A DNA stretch of 53,628 nt from FW021-bin31 sp964478125. Its GTDB lineage: Bacteria > Bacteroidota > Bacteroidia > Chitinophagales > Chitinophagaceae. The position numbers were made by a program, and so were the translations under genes. Shown here piece by piece: positions 7,305 to 15,850 of the stretch. Location: positions 1-53,628 of the forward strand of contig CAYZGR010000016.1 in assembly GCA_964478125.1 (NCBI GenBank), in the 5' to 3' direction. The notes beneath the pieces were generated by a model that worked only from the letters and a program-made list of their open reading frames with translations, had not been told where the DNA came from and did no database searches. Numbering within the stretch: the stretch's first letter is position 1; the number at the start of each line of letters is the position of its first letter.

Positions 7305-10175
7305 TTAATTTGATAGTTCGGTTTTGAGATATTGGCCGGTAAAGCTTTTGTTACATTTGGCGAGGGCTTCCGGCGTTCCTGAGAATATGATCTTTCCACC
7401 GCCTTTGCCGCCATCCGGTCCCAGGTCTATTACATAATCTGCTGTTTTAATAACATCCAGATTGTGTTCTATGACGATAACGGTATTTCCCTGGTCGGTC
7501 AGCCGGTTTAAAACGTTCAACAACATTTGTATATCCTGGAAATGAAGGCCTGTTGTTGGCTCATCCAGGATATAGATGGTTTTTCCGGTAGCTTTTTTCC
7601 CCAGTTCCGTAGATAACTTCACGCGTTGGGCCTCCCCGCCGGACAGGGTGACTGCCGATTGTCCTAAGGTGATATAGCCCAGCCCCACATCCTGCAATAC
7701 CTTGATCTTACGATGTAAATAGGGTACGGCCTCAAAAAAAGATACCGCCTCATCTACCGTCATATCCAACACATCCGAAATGGATTTTCCCTTGTACCGG
7801 ATCTCTAAAGTTTCCCTGTTGTATCGTCTGCCGTTGCATTTTTCACAGGGGACATACACATCAGGCAGGAAGTTCATCTCAATGGTGCGCATCCCGCTCC
7901 CCTCACAAACATCACAGCGCCCGGATTTTACATTGAATGAGAACCGCCCGGGTTTATATCCCCTGATCTTGGATTCCGGAAGCTCGGCGAACAACTGGCG
8001 AATTTGTGTAAAGAAGCCGCAATAGGTAGCTGGATTGCTGCGGGGGGTGCGTCCGATGGGAGATTGGTCTATTTCAATGACCTTGTCAATATATTTCAAC
8101 CCTTTAATACTTTTATAGGGTAACGGAGTCGTTTTGGAGCGATAACAATGCCGGGCGAGAATGGGGTAGAGGGTTTCATTGATGAGCGTAGATTTTCCAC
8201 TTCCGGAAACCCCTGTGATGCAGATAAAAATACCGAGTGGGAGCTTGACTCTGACATTATTCAGATTATTGCCTTTGCAGCCGGTCAGTTCCAGGTATTT
8301 TCCATTCGGTTCTCTTCTTATCTCCGGTACCGGGATCTCTTTTTTACCATTCAGATAGTCGGCTGTGGCGGTGTGCTTTTTTAAAATGGCGCCCGGTGTT
8401 CCCTGTGCCACCATGTACCCGCCATGTAGGCCTGCTCCGGGACCAATATCCACGAGGTGGTCTGCATGCAGCATAATGTCTTTGTCATGTTCAACGACCA
8501 AAATGGTATTGCCGGTATCCCGTAAGTTTTTAAGAGACCGGATCAACCGGTGGTTATCCCGCTGATGCAATCCGATACTTGGCTCGTCCAGAATATATGT
8601 AATCCCCATCAGTTGGGAGCCGATCTGGGTCGCCAGCCGTATCCGTTGGGACTCCCCGCCGCTTAAGCTGCGGGACGGACGGTCAAGTGTTAAATAATTG
8701 AGTCCTACGTCAAGCAAAAAATGCAAGCGGTTCCGGATTTCCTTCAGAACGTCTTTGGCTATCAGATTTTGCCGTTTAGAGAGTCTTTTTTCAAGAGCGG
8801 TAAACCAGTTCAGCAATTCGCTCAGATCCATCTGGCTGAGTTCGGCAATATTTTTATTCCCTATTTTAAACCACAGGCTTTCTTTCTTTAAGCGTGTTCC
8901 CTTACAGGCGGGACAATCAGTCAGCCTCATAAACTTTTCAGCCCATTCATGTATATACCGGTCATGGGCGGATTCATAAAAATGTCGCTGTATCATATTT
9001 ACGATCCCTTCGTATTCTGTGTTGTAAAAAGCAGGGGTGTTATCGAAATTCATGTCCAGCGCTACCTTTGTATTCTCATCTCCATACAGCAACAAGTTAA
9101 GGAATTGGCCGGGCAGGCTCTGGATCGGCGTTTCGAGGTCAACATGTCTTTTTTTTGCGAGCACTCTTATTTGTTTAAAAACAAAAGAATTTTTTGTTTT
9201 CCCCAGGGGAAGAATACCCCCTTCATTAATAGACTTTTCCGGGTCGGGGATGACGGTCTCCAGGTCTACCTCGTGTACCTTCCCCATACCTTTACAAGTG
9301 GGACATGCTCCATAGGGAGAGTTAAAGGAAAAAGTATTGGGAGAGGGTTCATCGTAAGAAATACCGGTATCTGCACACATCAGATGACGGCTGTATTGTA
9401 TGACTTTTCCCTTGTCGTAAACCAGTATATAGATCAATTCTTTTCCCAGTTTCAGGGCCTGTTGCACACTTTGAGATATGCGGGCACGTGCCTTTTTGCT
9501 TACAACCACTCTGTCAATGACCAGCTCAATATCATGGATCTTATAACGATCCACCTGCAATTTAGGCTTTAGATCGGTCAATTTTCCATCAATACGCACT
9601 TTTAAGTACCCTTGCTTCCGCAGTTGTTCAAACAGTTCTCTGTAATGTCCTTTACGTCCCCTCACGAGCGGAGCCAGTAAAATCAGCTTCTCTTCCGGGA
9701 AGAGGGTATAAAGATTGTCAACGATCTCCTCCTCGGAAAAACGAACCATCTTTTTCCCTGTATGGTAAGAATAGGCTTCTCCTGCGCGTGCGAATAGCAG
9801 ACGCATGAAATCATATATTTCCGTAATCGTGCCGACAGTGGAGCGCGGATTGCGATTGGTGGTCTTTTGTTCTATAGAGATCACAGGAGACAAGCCTGTG
9901 ATCTTATCCACGTCGGGCCGTTCCATGTCGCCCATAAATTGACGGGCATAAGCGGAAAAGCTCTCCAGGTAACGCCGTTGGCCCTCCGCATATATGGTAT
10001 CAAAGGCCAGGGATGATTTGCCGCTGCCACTAATGCCGGTCAGCACGGTCAGTTTGTTTTTGGGTATATCCAGTGAGATATCTTTTAAATTATGTACACG
10101 GGCCCCATGAATACTGATCCGGTCCTCTTTATGATCTGCAGTCAGCTTTTCCTGCCTTTCCGCTTTTTTTGCCAT
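7305..10175 (-). CDS. uvrA: Excinuclease ABC subunit A
   Basis: ATPase that loads UvrB on damaged DNA in nucleotide excision repair. The 956-residue product has two ABC modules: Walker A GISGSGKSS near 47, zinc-finger CPACKG, signature LSGGESQRIRLA; second Walker A GVSGSGKST, zinc-finger pair CDVCEGSG and CEKCNGRR, and signature LSGGEAQRVKLS. The UvrB-binding insertion after residue 130 is present, so this is canonical UvrA and not the shorter UvrA2. Two downstream envelope genes follow at 9 bp and by overlap. Upstream, GAATTTTG (one mismatch to TAnnTTTG) ends 7 nt before the ATG, hinting at a nearly leaderless mRNA. No SOS-box claim is made. Confidence 0.98.
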   Translation of the reverse strand: MAKKAERQEKLTADHKEDRISIHGARVHNLKDISLDIPKNKLTVLTGISGSGKSSLAFDTIYAEGQRRYLESFSAYARQFMGDMERPDVDKITGLSPVISIEQKTTNRNPRSTVGTITEIYDFMRLLFARAGEAYSYHTGKKMVRFSEEEIVDNLYTLFPEEKLILLAPLVRGRKGHYRELFEQLRKQGYLKVRIDGKLTDLKPKLQVDRYKIHDIELVIDRVVVSKKARARISQSVQQALKLGKELIYILVYDKGKVIQYSRHLMCADTGISYDEPSPNTFSFNSPYGACPTCKGMGKVHEVDLETVIPDPEKSINEGGILPLGKTKNSFVFKQIRVLAKKRHVDLETPIQSLPGQFLNLLLYGDENTKVALDMNFDNTPAFYNTEYEGIVNMIQRHFYESAHDRYIHEWAEKFMRLTDCPACKGTRLKKESLWFKIGNKNIAELSQMDLSELLNWFTALEKRLSKRQNLIAKDVLKEIRNRLHFLLDVGLNYLTLDRPSRSLSGGESQRIRLATQIGSQLMGITYILDEPSIGLHQRDNHRLIRSLKNLRDTGNTILVVEHDKDIMLHADHLVDIGPGAGLHGGYMVAQGTPGAILKKHTATADYLNGKKEIPVPEIRREPNGKYLELTGCKGNNLNNVRVKLPLGIFICITGVSGSGKSTLINETLYPILARHCYRSKTTPLPYKSIKGLKYIDKVIEIDQSPIGRTPRSNPATYCGFFTQIRQLFAELPESKIRGYKPGRFSFNVKSGRCDVCEGSGMRTIEMNFLPDVYVPCEKCNGRRYNRETLEIRYKGKSISDVLDMTVDEAVSFFEAVPYLHRKIKVLQDVGLGYITLGQSAVTLSGGEAQRVKLSTELGKKATGKTIYILDEPTTGLHFQDIQMLLNVLNRLTDQGNTVIVIEHNLDVIKTADYVIDLGPDGGKGGGKIIFSGTPEALAKCNKSFTGQYLKTELSN

Positions 10176-10258
10176 AACATCACAAAATTCAGGAAAAAAA
10201 GGGAGAATATAGGAATATCCCCCGAGATTATCATTTTAATTGTACATTCGTTAACTAA

Positions 10259-10936
10259 ATGAGAAAGAACATGAGGTTTCGTAAAGCTGTTTCCCTTTTG
10301 TTTGTGATGGCAGCCTTTCTGTATTCCTGTTCCAAGGAAAAAAGTAATGAGATCCCTGTTTCGGATAGCACGTCCTATCTCCCGCATACTGCCGGTTCCT
10401 TCTGGCATTATGAGGATACTGCCCGGCATATGGGATTTAAACTGGTAGCCACTGATAGCATGAAAACTATCGAAAAAATTCCCTTTTATTATTATGAGAA
10501 TATCCCGGATTCTCTCCCCGGGGATACGACCTATACCCTTATTGGGGAGGCAGAAAATAATTATTATGTAAATGCCTTTCTGCCAGAGTGGGGAGCGGGA
10601 AAGCTATTGATCTTAAAACAGGATGGAGCCGTTGGCGAATCCTGGACACAGGAGATCTCTTATGATTCTCTGGCCAACCTGCCCCTTACCTTTAAGATTG
10701 TTGAGAAAGGGATATCAAAAACACTGTACGGCCATGATTTTAAGAAGGTATTTCATGTCGGCATGTCTGTCAAAATCCCATTAGATAATGATTCCCCTGC
10801 AGACACCCCTTTCTCGATTCAGGTTGGAGAGGTATATTTTGCTGCAGGTATAGGCATTATTGAAATAGATCTGGCTCCTCCTAACATGCAAGACGGAGCC
10901 GTACATTTATTACTTACCGATTATGAAATACAATAA
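10259..10936 (+). CDS. Lipoprotein of unknown function
   Basis: I do not recognise this family. The 225-residue product has a signal peptide with lipobox LYSC (Cys24 from the first ATG), then SKEKSNEIP and a beta-rich soluble domain with several aromatic strands (GSFWHYEDTARHMGF, IPFYYYENIPDSLPGD, KLLILKQDGAVGESW). The GSFWHYE...GESW pattern is reminiscent of extracytoplasmic Bacteroidota lipoproteins, but no catalytic motif is visible. An alternative ATG at 10271 would still leave a proper signal. It is divergent from uvrA (83 bp between starts) and 55 bp ahead of the chromate transporter, which might be in the same transcript. Confidence 0.8.
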   Translation: MRKNMRFRKAVSLLFVMAAFLYSCSKEKSNEIPVSDSTSYLPHTAGSFWHYEDTARHMGFKLVATDSMKTIEKIPFYYYENIPDSLPGDTTYTLIGEAENNYYVNAFLPEWGAGKLLILKQDGAVGESWTQEISYDSLANLPLTFKIVEKGISKTLYGHDFKKVFHVGMSVKIPLDNDSPADTPFSIQVGEVYFAAGIGIIEIDLAPPNMQDGAVHLLLTDYEIQ

Positions 10937-10990
10937 TTTTATTCTTTTTTTACTATTTAAAAAGCTGAATTTACCTGTGCATAGACCTTT

Positions 10991-12184
10991 ATGAAGTTAA
11001 TCCGCCATATTCCTTTCCTCAAGTCGGTATTCTTTTATACGATCTCTGCCTTTGGCGGTCCACAGGGACATTTGGCGATGATGTTAAAGACCTTTGTGGA
11101 AAAGCGAAGGGACGTTACTGAAGAGGAATTACTGGAGTATAATGCCTTTTGTCAACTGTTGCCGGGGGCCTCTTCTTCTCAGACCATTACCCTTATCGGG
11201 TATAAAAGGGGAGGTATCCCGCTCGCGGTTATCACACTTATTATATGGTCTTTGCCGGCTTGTATTTTGATGTGTCTTTTTTCGTTTGTGTTGTACCGGT
11301 TTGATGCAGGAATCTTTCATTATGTGCAGCCCATGGCAGTCGGTTTTTTGGCTTATGCCGGTTACAGGGCATTTAGAATCAGTATAAAGAACGTCGCTAC
11401 TGCATGTATTATGGCCGGTGCAATGCTGGGGGCGGCAATTTTTAGCGGTCCTGCTTTATTTCCCATATTGATCGTGTTGGGAGGATGTGTATCCAGCATC
11501 AGCAGCAACCGCATTCCGGATCTGAATGAAAGGAAAAAGAAGATACCCTGGAACAACTTATGGCTTTTCGTGGCCATATTTATCATTGCAGGCGTGCTAA
11601 GTGAATTTTCAAGGGCCCATGGCTGGCAATATCATCGGCTGTTCAATCTATTTGAAAATTTTTACCGGTTCGGAAGCATGGTTTTTGGCGGCAGTCAGGT
11701 GCTTATACCATTAATGTTTGATCAGTTTATTACCCGGCCCATTAATCAGGGTATGGCGGCATATATTACCCCTGCTAATTTTCTGACCGGTGCAGGTATG
11801 GTTCAGGCGATACCGGGGCCTACGTTCTCGTTGACCTCTTATGTAGGAGGTATGATCATGCGGCCGTCGGGCTCTTTTTTACAAATATTAGGCGCTCTTA
11901 TTTGTCCTTTTGCTATTTTTCTTCCCAGCTTGTTATTGGTACTCTTCTTTTTTCCCATTTGGAATAACCTGAAGAAACATGTGTATATTTTTCGGGCCCT
12001 GGAAGGTATTAATGCGGTAGTGGTCGGTATCATGTGGGCTTACACCTTGATTCTGTTCGAGGCCATTACTTTTAACTGGATTAACCTTGCAGTGATTGCC
12101 GGTACCTTCTGCTTCCTTAAATTCACCCGTCTTCCTCCCCCCCTGATTGTCCTGGCCTGCATTATATTGGGATGGGTTTTTTAG
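10991..12184 (+). CDS. chrA: Chromate transporter, full-length two-domain ChrA
   Basis: Inner-membrane transporter of the CHR superfamily, usually linked to chromate efflux. The 397 residues contain both homologous halves: the first with SAFGGPQGHLAMM (about 18-30) and LLPGASSSQTITLIG (about 55-69), the second with VFGGSQVLIPLMFDQ (about 234-248) and QAIPGPTFSLTSYVGG. About ten to twelve hydrophobic helices can be traced. Many Gram-positive forms are split into two genes; this one is fused. No ChrB-like regulator is adjacent. Chromate itself as substrate is not proven by sequence, since the family may carry other oxyanions. Confidence 0.92.
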   Translation: MKLIRHIPFLKSVFFYTISAFGGPQGHLAMMLKTFVEKRRDVTEEELLEYNAFCQLLPGASSSQTITLIGYKRGGIPLAVITLIIWSLPACILMCLFSFVLYRFDAGIFHYVQPMAVGFLAYAGYRAFRISIKNVATACIMAGAMLGAAIFSGPALFPILIVLGGCVSSISSNRIPDLNERKKKIPWNNLWLFVAIFIIAGVLSEFSRAHGWQYHRLFNLFENFYRFGSMVFGGSQVLIPLMFDQFITRPINQGMAAYITPANFLTGAGMVQAIPGPTFSLTSYVGGMIMRPSGSFLQILGALICPFAIFLPSLLLVLFFFPIWNNLKKHVYIFRALEGINAVVVGIMWAYTLILFEAITFNWINLAVIAGTFCFLKFTRLPPPLIVLACIILGWVF

Positions 12185-12285
12185 TCAAATAGTTAAGAAA
12201 CATTTTAGCTTGTGAGATAAACCTTTTTTTAAATCAACTGTTTAATTAGCTAAGTCTCTTATTTCACCATTCAAAAAGAAGTTAT

Positions 12286-12816
12286 ATGAGTACTATTAAA
12301 TGGGAACTTGATCCCGCACATTCTCAAATCCGTTTTACCGCCAGGCATATGATCGTATCCAGGGTAAGCGGGAGCTTTGATAAATTTAATGTAACCGCCG
12401 AAACGGAAGATGAAAAATTGGGAACAGCCAAAATTACTTTCTCCGCGGACACGGCCACTGTCAATACCGGGGTGGAGGCCCGCGATGACCATCTTCGCTC
12501 TGATGATTTCTTTAATGCCGGGAAGTATCCTCGGCTCACTTTTGAATCCACCTCTTTTGATAAAATAGATGATGAGAACTATTCTTTGAAAGGAGATCTG
12601 ACGATTCGGGACGTGACCAAACCCGTTACACTGGATGTGGAATTTGGGGGAATGGTAAAGGATCCTTACGGCAATCAGCGGGTAGGGTTTTCTGTCTCCG
12701 GTAAGATAAAACGAAAAGATTTCGGATTGAAATACAACGCGCTGCTCGAAAGTGGAGGGGCCGTTGTGGGCGATGAAATAAAGATCGATTGTCACGTGGA
12801 GCTGACCCATCAATAA
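12286..12816 (+). CDS. YceI family lipid-binding-type protein
   Basis: YceI-domain protein; family members form a lipocalin-like barrel that binds an isoprenoid or polyprenyl chain. The 176 residues match the domain end to end: WELDPAHSQIRFTARHM at the start, the DDHLRSDDFFNAGKYP motif near 67-82, LTIRDVTKPVTLDVEF and GFSVSGKIKRKDFGL. There is no signal peptide, so the protein should be cytoplasmic, unlike periplasmic E. coli YceI. It stands alone between chrA (101 bp upstream) and the IMPase gene. The exact ligand and role are unknown. Confidence 0.93.
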   Translation: MSTIKWELDPAHSQIRFTARHMIVSRVSGSFDKFNVTAETEDEKLGTAKITFSADTATVNTGVEARDDHLRSDDFFNAGKYPRLTFESTSFDKIDDENYSLKGDLTIRDVTKPVTLDVEFGGMVKDPYGNQRVGFSVSGKIKRKDFGLKYNALLESGGAVVGDEIKIDCHVELTHQ

Positions 12817-12863
12817 ATATAGAATTAGAAGGCTTCCAAATAACATCCGAACTACTTAATTCC

Positions 12864-12871
12864 TATCTTTG
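12864..12871 (+). promoter_or_regulatory. -7 element TATCTTTG upstream of the IMPase gene
   Basis: Perfect TAnnTTTG with exactly 5 nt before the ATG at 12877, the same spacing as at trmD and gpmI. It predicts transcription starting at the start codon. Confidence 0.75.
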
Positions 12872-12876
12872 CGGCT

Positions 12877-13647
12877 ATGCTAAAGGATATACTTTTGAAA
12901 GCGGTGCATGCTGCCGGTCGCCTTATGGAGGAAAATTTTTCTAAGGATTATAAAATCAGCAGCAAGCGGAGTGTTAATGATCTGGTAACCGAAATAGATA
13001 AACGTTGTGAGAAAACGATCATAGAAATAATTCGCCGTTCTTATCCCGGTCATGAGATATTGAGTGAAGAGATGGGCGCCATCGAAAAACCCTCTTCTCA
13101 TAAATGGATTATTGATCCTATAGACGGAACCGTTAATTACGCACATGGCATGCCCATTTGCTGTGTATCTGTTGCGGTAGAAATTTCGGGTAGAATAGAA
13201 CTGGGCGCCGTTTATAACCCGTTTCTGAAAGAATTATATATTGGCGAAAAAGGGAAGGGAGCGACGTTAAACGACAAGCCTATCCGGGTTTCTGATAATG
13301 AGGACCTGAATACGGCTTTTTTAGTTACGGGTTTCCCCTACGTATGGAAAGATGCGGGAAATGATCCTATTCGTATTTTTGAACAATTGGTAAGAAAGGG
13401 ATTGCCTGTGCGTCGGCTGGGCTCGGCAGCAATGGATTTATGCTGGGTAGCCTGCGGGCGTTTTGACGGCTTCTGGGAGCATCATTTAAATGCGTGGGAT
13501 TCTGCAGCCGGTTATTTAATTGTAGAAGAAGCGGGAGGGAGGGTAACGGATTTTAAAGGGAGTAAATATTCACCCTATCAAAGTCAGTTGCTGGCTACCA
13601 ATGGAAAGATTCATGAACAGCTTTTAAAAACAATTGATCCGGAATGA
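12877..13647 (+). CDS. Inositol monophosphatase family phosphatase
   Basis: Mg-dependent sugar-phosphate or nucleotide phosphatase of the IMPase/FIG superfamily. Metal ligands are visible: EE of LSEEMG (64-65), DPIDGT at 80-85, and WDSAAG with Asp208. The 256-residue length is typical of SuhB-like enzymes; substrate (inositol-1-phosphate, histidinol phosphate or 3'-phosphoadenosine phosphate) cannot be decided from the motifs. The stop overlaps the thiL start by 4 bp (ATGA), so the two are translationally coupled, although a pathway link with thiamine is not established. The -7 element 5 nt before ATG suggests a leaderless message. Confidence 0.93.
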   Translation: MLKDILLKAVHAAGRLMEENFSKDYKISSKRSVNDLVTEIDKRCEKTIIEIIRRSYPGHEILSEEMGAIEKPSSHKWIIDPIDGTVNYAHGMPICCVSVAVEISGRIELGAVYNPFLKELYIGEKGKGATLNDKPIRVSDNEDLNTAFLVTGFPYVWKDAGNDPIRIFEQLVRKGLPVRRLGSAAMDLCWVACGRFDGFWEHHLNAWDSAAGYLIVEEAGGRVTDFKGSKYSPYQSQLLATNGKIHEQLLKTIDPE

Positions 13648-14684
13648 ATGATAATAGAACCGAGATAAAGGACTTAGGTGAATTCGGGCTTATTGATTTC
13701 CTGACAAAAAATATTGAATTCCGGAATGCGGGTACCCTTTTGGGAGTGGGGGATGATGCGGCGGTCATTGATTCTTTTGGTAAACAGACGGTCGTTACTA
13801 CTGATTTGTTGGTGGAAGGCGTTCATTTTGATATGGCCTATACCCCTCTTAAACATTTGGGGTACAAGGCTGTCATAGTTAACTTGTCGGATGTGTATGC
13901 TATGAATGCACAGCCACAACAGATACTCATGAGTATCGCCGTATCCAATCGTTTTTCTGTAGAAGCCCTGGAGGAATTGTATGAAGGCATTTATCTGGCC
14001 TGTAAGTTCTACGAGGTAGATTTGATAGGGGGAGATACCACCTCTTCCTCCTCCGGGCTTGTCATCAGTGGGATGGCTCTCGGCGAAGTGATCCCTGACA
14101 AATTTATACAGCGGAGTACGGCTAAAAAAGGCGATCTGCTGTGTGTAACCGGCGACCTGGGGGCGGCTTACCTGGGATTACAATTGCTGGAACGGGAAAA
14201 ACGGATCTTTCTGGAAAGCCCGGAGGTGCAACCCGACCTGGAAAATCAGACATATCTTTTGGAACGTATTCTGAAACCCGAAGCCCGGAAAGATATTATT
14301 CAGTTTTTTGAAGATCAAGAGCTTCAACCCACTGCCATGATGGATGTAAGCGATGGCCTGAGCTCCGATGTCCGGCACATTTGTGAAAAAAGCAATTTGG
14401 GTTGCGCCATTTACGAGGACAAGCTGCCCATCCGGGAAGAAACGAAGAGAGCAGCCCTGGAATTTAATCTGGATTATACTGTTTGCGCCCTTCAGGGTGG
14501 GGAAGATTATGAACTGCTTTTCACCTTGTCACCAGGAGATTATGATAAAATTACTTTATCTGAACAGATCAGTGTGATCGGCCACATGACAGAGGCTTCG
14601 GAAGGGCTAAAGCTGATATCTTCCGGGGGAAATAAGCATGAATTGACGAGCCTGGGCTGGGATTCCTTTCAGAAAGGGTTGTAA
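13644..14684 (+). CDS. thiL: Thiamine-monophosphate kinase
   Basis: Phosphorylates thiamine monophosphate to the coenzyme thiamine diphosphate with ATP. The 346-residue product has the PurM-like fold motifs: GVGDDAAVI near 35, TTDLLVEGVHFD (about 52-63), the NLSDVYAMNAQP segment, GGDTTSSSSGLVISG, and the C-terminal DVSDGLSSDVRHI. The ATG lies inside the stop of the IMPase gene, so it depends on that promoter. It would supply cofactor to the TPP enzymes PoxB and PdhA, both encoded in this window. No terminator is evident; a hairpin without a T-tract lies 71 bp downstream. Confidence 0.96.
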   Translation: MNDNRTEIKDLGEFGLIDFLTKNIEFRNAGTLLGVGDDAAVIDSFGKQTVVTTDLLVEGVHFDMAYTPLKHLGYKAVIVNLSDVYAMNAQPQQILMSIAVSNRFSVEALEELYEGIYLACKFYEVDLIGGDTTSSSSGLVISGMALGEVIPDKFIQRSTAKKGDLLCVTGDLGAAYLGLQLLEREKRIFLESPEVQPDLENQTYLLERILKPEARKDIIQFFEDQELQPTAMMDVSDGLSSDVRHICEKSNLGCAIYEDKLPIREETKRAALEFNLDYTVCALQGGEDYELLFTLSPGDYDKITLSEQISVIGHMTEASEGLKLISSGGNKHELTSLGWDSFQKGL

Positions 14685-14754
14685 ATCTAAAATACGGAAA
14701 AGAAGAGAGTACAGATGCCTTTTCAGCAATTACTGACCTTAGTTGGGAGCCTTT

Positions 14755-14787
14755 GTGACCAATTTTAAAAATAATAAAGTTGGTCAC
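14755..14787. repeat. Long hairpin-forming inverted repeat
   Basis: GTGACCAATTTT at 14755-14766 pairs over 12 bp (one G-T) with AAAGTTGGTCAC at 14776-14787, 9-nt A-rich loop. It sits between the convergent thiL gene and the small beta-barrel gene. No T-run follows on either side, so it is not a standard terminator; the rest of 14685-14939 holds nothing recognisable. Confidence 0.6.
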
Positions 14788-14939
14788 TGTTAATTCGGTC
14801 TGCTCAAGTCTCCCTAACCGGCGATTTGGACGGGCAGATGGCAATGAATAAACTTGTGATATTCATTCCAATTGTGGCCGGGAGCCAATTGAAAAAAGAA
14901 GAACGAAGCCCTGGGTCCTTATTAAAATATGTGTTTTTA

Positions 14940-15521
14940 TTAAAATCTATATTTCCCGGTCATCCCGATACCCAGATTAGCCTCATCAAAAGACTGAACC
15001 GAACCGAAACGTATTTCCGGCTCAATAATAAATTTATCATTCAAGGGGAAGCTCTTGCTCACCTTTGCCAAGAATCCAATCCTAACTTTAGGATGAACTG
15101 AAACAGATTGAATCGGATAAGGGAGTTCGTTTCTTTTTTCTTTCCAACCGGCATAAAAATCAAAGGCGGGTCCTACTGTGAAGTTAAGGATCCTTGAAAA
15201 ATATTTATACAATACAGGTACCTGTATGTATTGAAGTGATACGGTAGAAGAATAGGAATAATTACCCGATGCGTCAGAGTGGCTGATAATATTAGTAATC
15301 CGGTCGGCATGATAGAAAATCCCGGTTTCACCACCACTGTGTTTCGTAAATCGGATTTCAAATGTAGCTCCAAAATTTAGGTTATTGAGCTCAATTTGAT
15401 TCGGATAGAGGTTCTCATTTATATTTATACCGGCCAAAAACTGTTTTTGACCGTATGCATCTGAAGAAGCTAAAGAAGAAAGCAAGAGAATAAGAATAAA
15501 ACTTAACAATCTAATATTCAT
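14940..15521 (-). CDS. Small outer-membrane beta-barrel protein (PorT-like)
   Basis: Secreted protein of 193 residues with a signal peptide (MNIRLLSFILILLLSSLAS...) and about eight alternating beta-strands ending in the aromatic C-terminus GMTGKYRF, the pattern of porin-family/PorT-like outer-membrane barrels common in Bacteroidota. Strand-like segments include FEIRFTKHSGGETGIFYH and FTVGPAFDFYAGW. The open frame extends upstream to an ATG at 15560, which would add 13 mostly charged residues; 15521 gives a cleaner signal peptide. TACCTTTA (one mismatch to TAnnTTTG) lies at 15601-15608 on this strand and fits either start. Ligand and function are unknown. Confidence 0.82.
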   Translation of the reverse strand: MNIRLLSFILILLLSSLASSDAYGQKQFLAGININENLYPNQIELNNLNFGATFEIRFTKHSGGETGIFYHADRITNIISHSDASGNYSYSSTVSLQYIQVPVLYKYFSRILNFTVGPAFDFYAGWKEKRNELPYPIQSVSVHPKVRIGFLAKVSKSFPLNDKFIIEPEIRFGSVQSFDEANLGIGMTGKYRF

Positions 15522-15850
15522 TAATTTATCTGTTCTTTTTGATAGAATGGATAAAGCCATGATAAAAAATAAAAGGTTATTGAGTCATGTAAACGATTGA
15601 TAAAGGTATTGAATATTTGTGAAATATTTTAAACAAATAATTTGATAGATCACTTTTCTAGCAATTACTATAAAATTAAAGTTTCTTGTCTGGGATAAAG
15701 ATAAAGCCAAAAATATATAAATTAAAGGGATAACCGTGGAAAGGCAGAATTGAAGAAAGGAGAAGGGAGCCTACTATATAACAATAATGCGCTTTCTATC
15801 CTCTGTAGTTGGCCTCGACAAAGGATGAAATATAGCTGATCTGTTCCTCA
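15522..15850. other. Intergenic region, no gene seen
   Basis: AT-rich stretch between two reverse-strand genes. It holds the probable promoter of the small barrel gene (TACCTTTA, 15601-15608) and the downstream flank of the 929-residue surface-protein gene. I see no gene, tRNA or clear terminator. Confidence 0.5.

Noticed and set aside
8949..9572. 207-codon forward-strand open frame inside uvrA
   Set aside because: Antisense shadow of uvrA.
12271..12846. 191-codon reverse-strand open frame over the YceI gene
   Set aside because: Exact antisense to a recognisable YceI domain; no motif in the antisense product.
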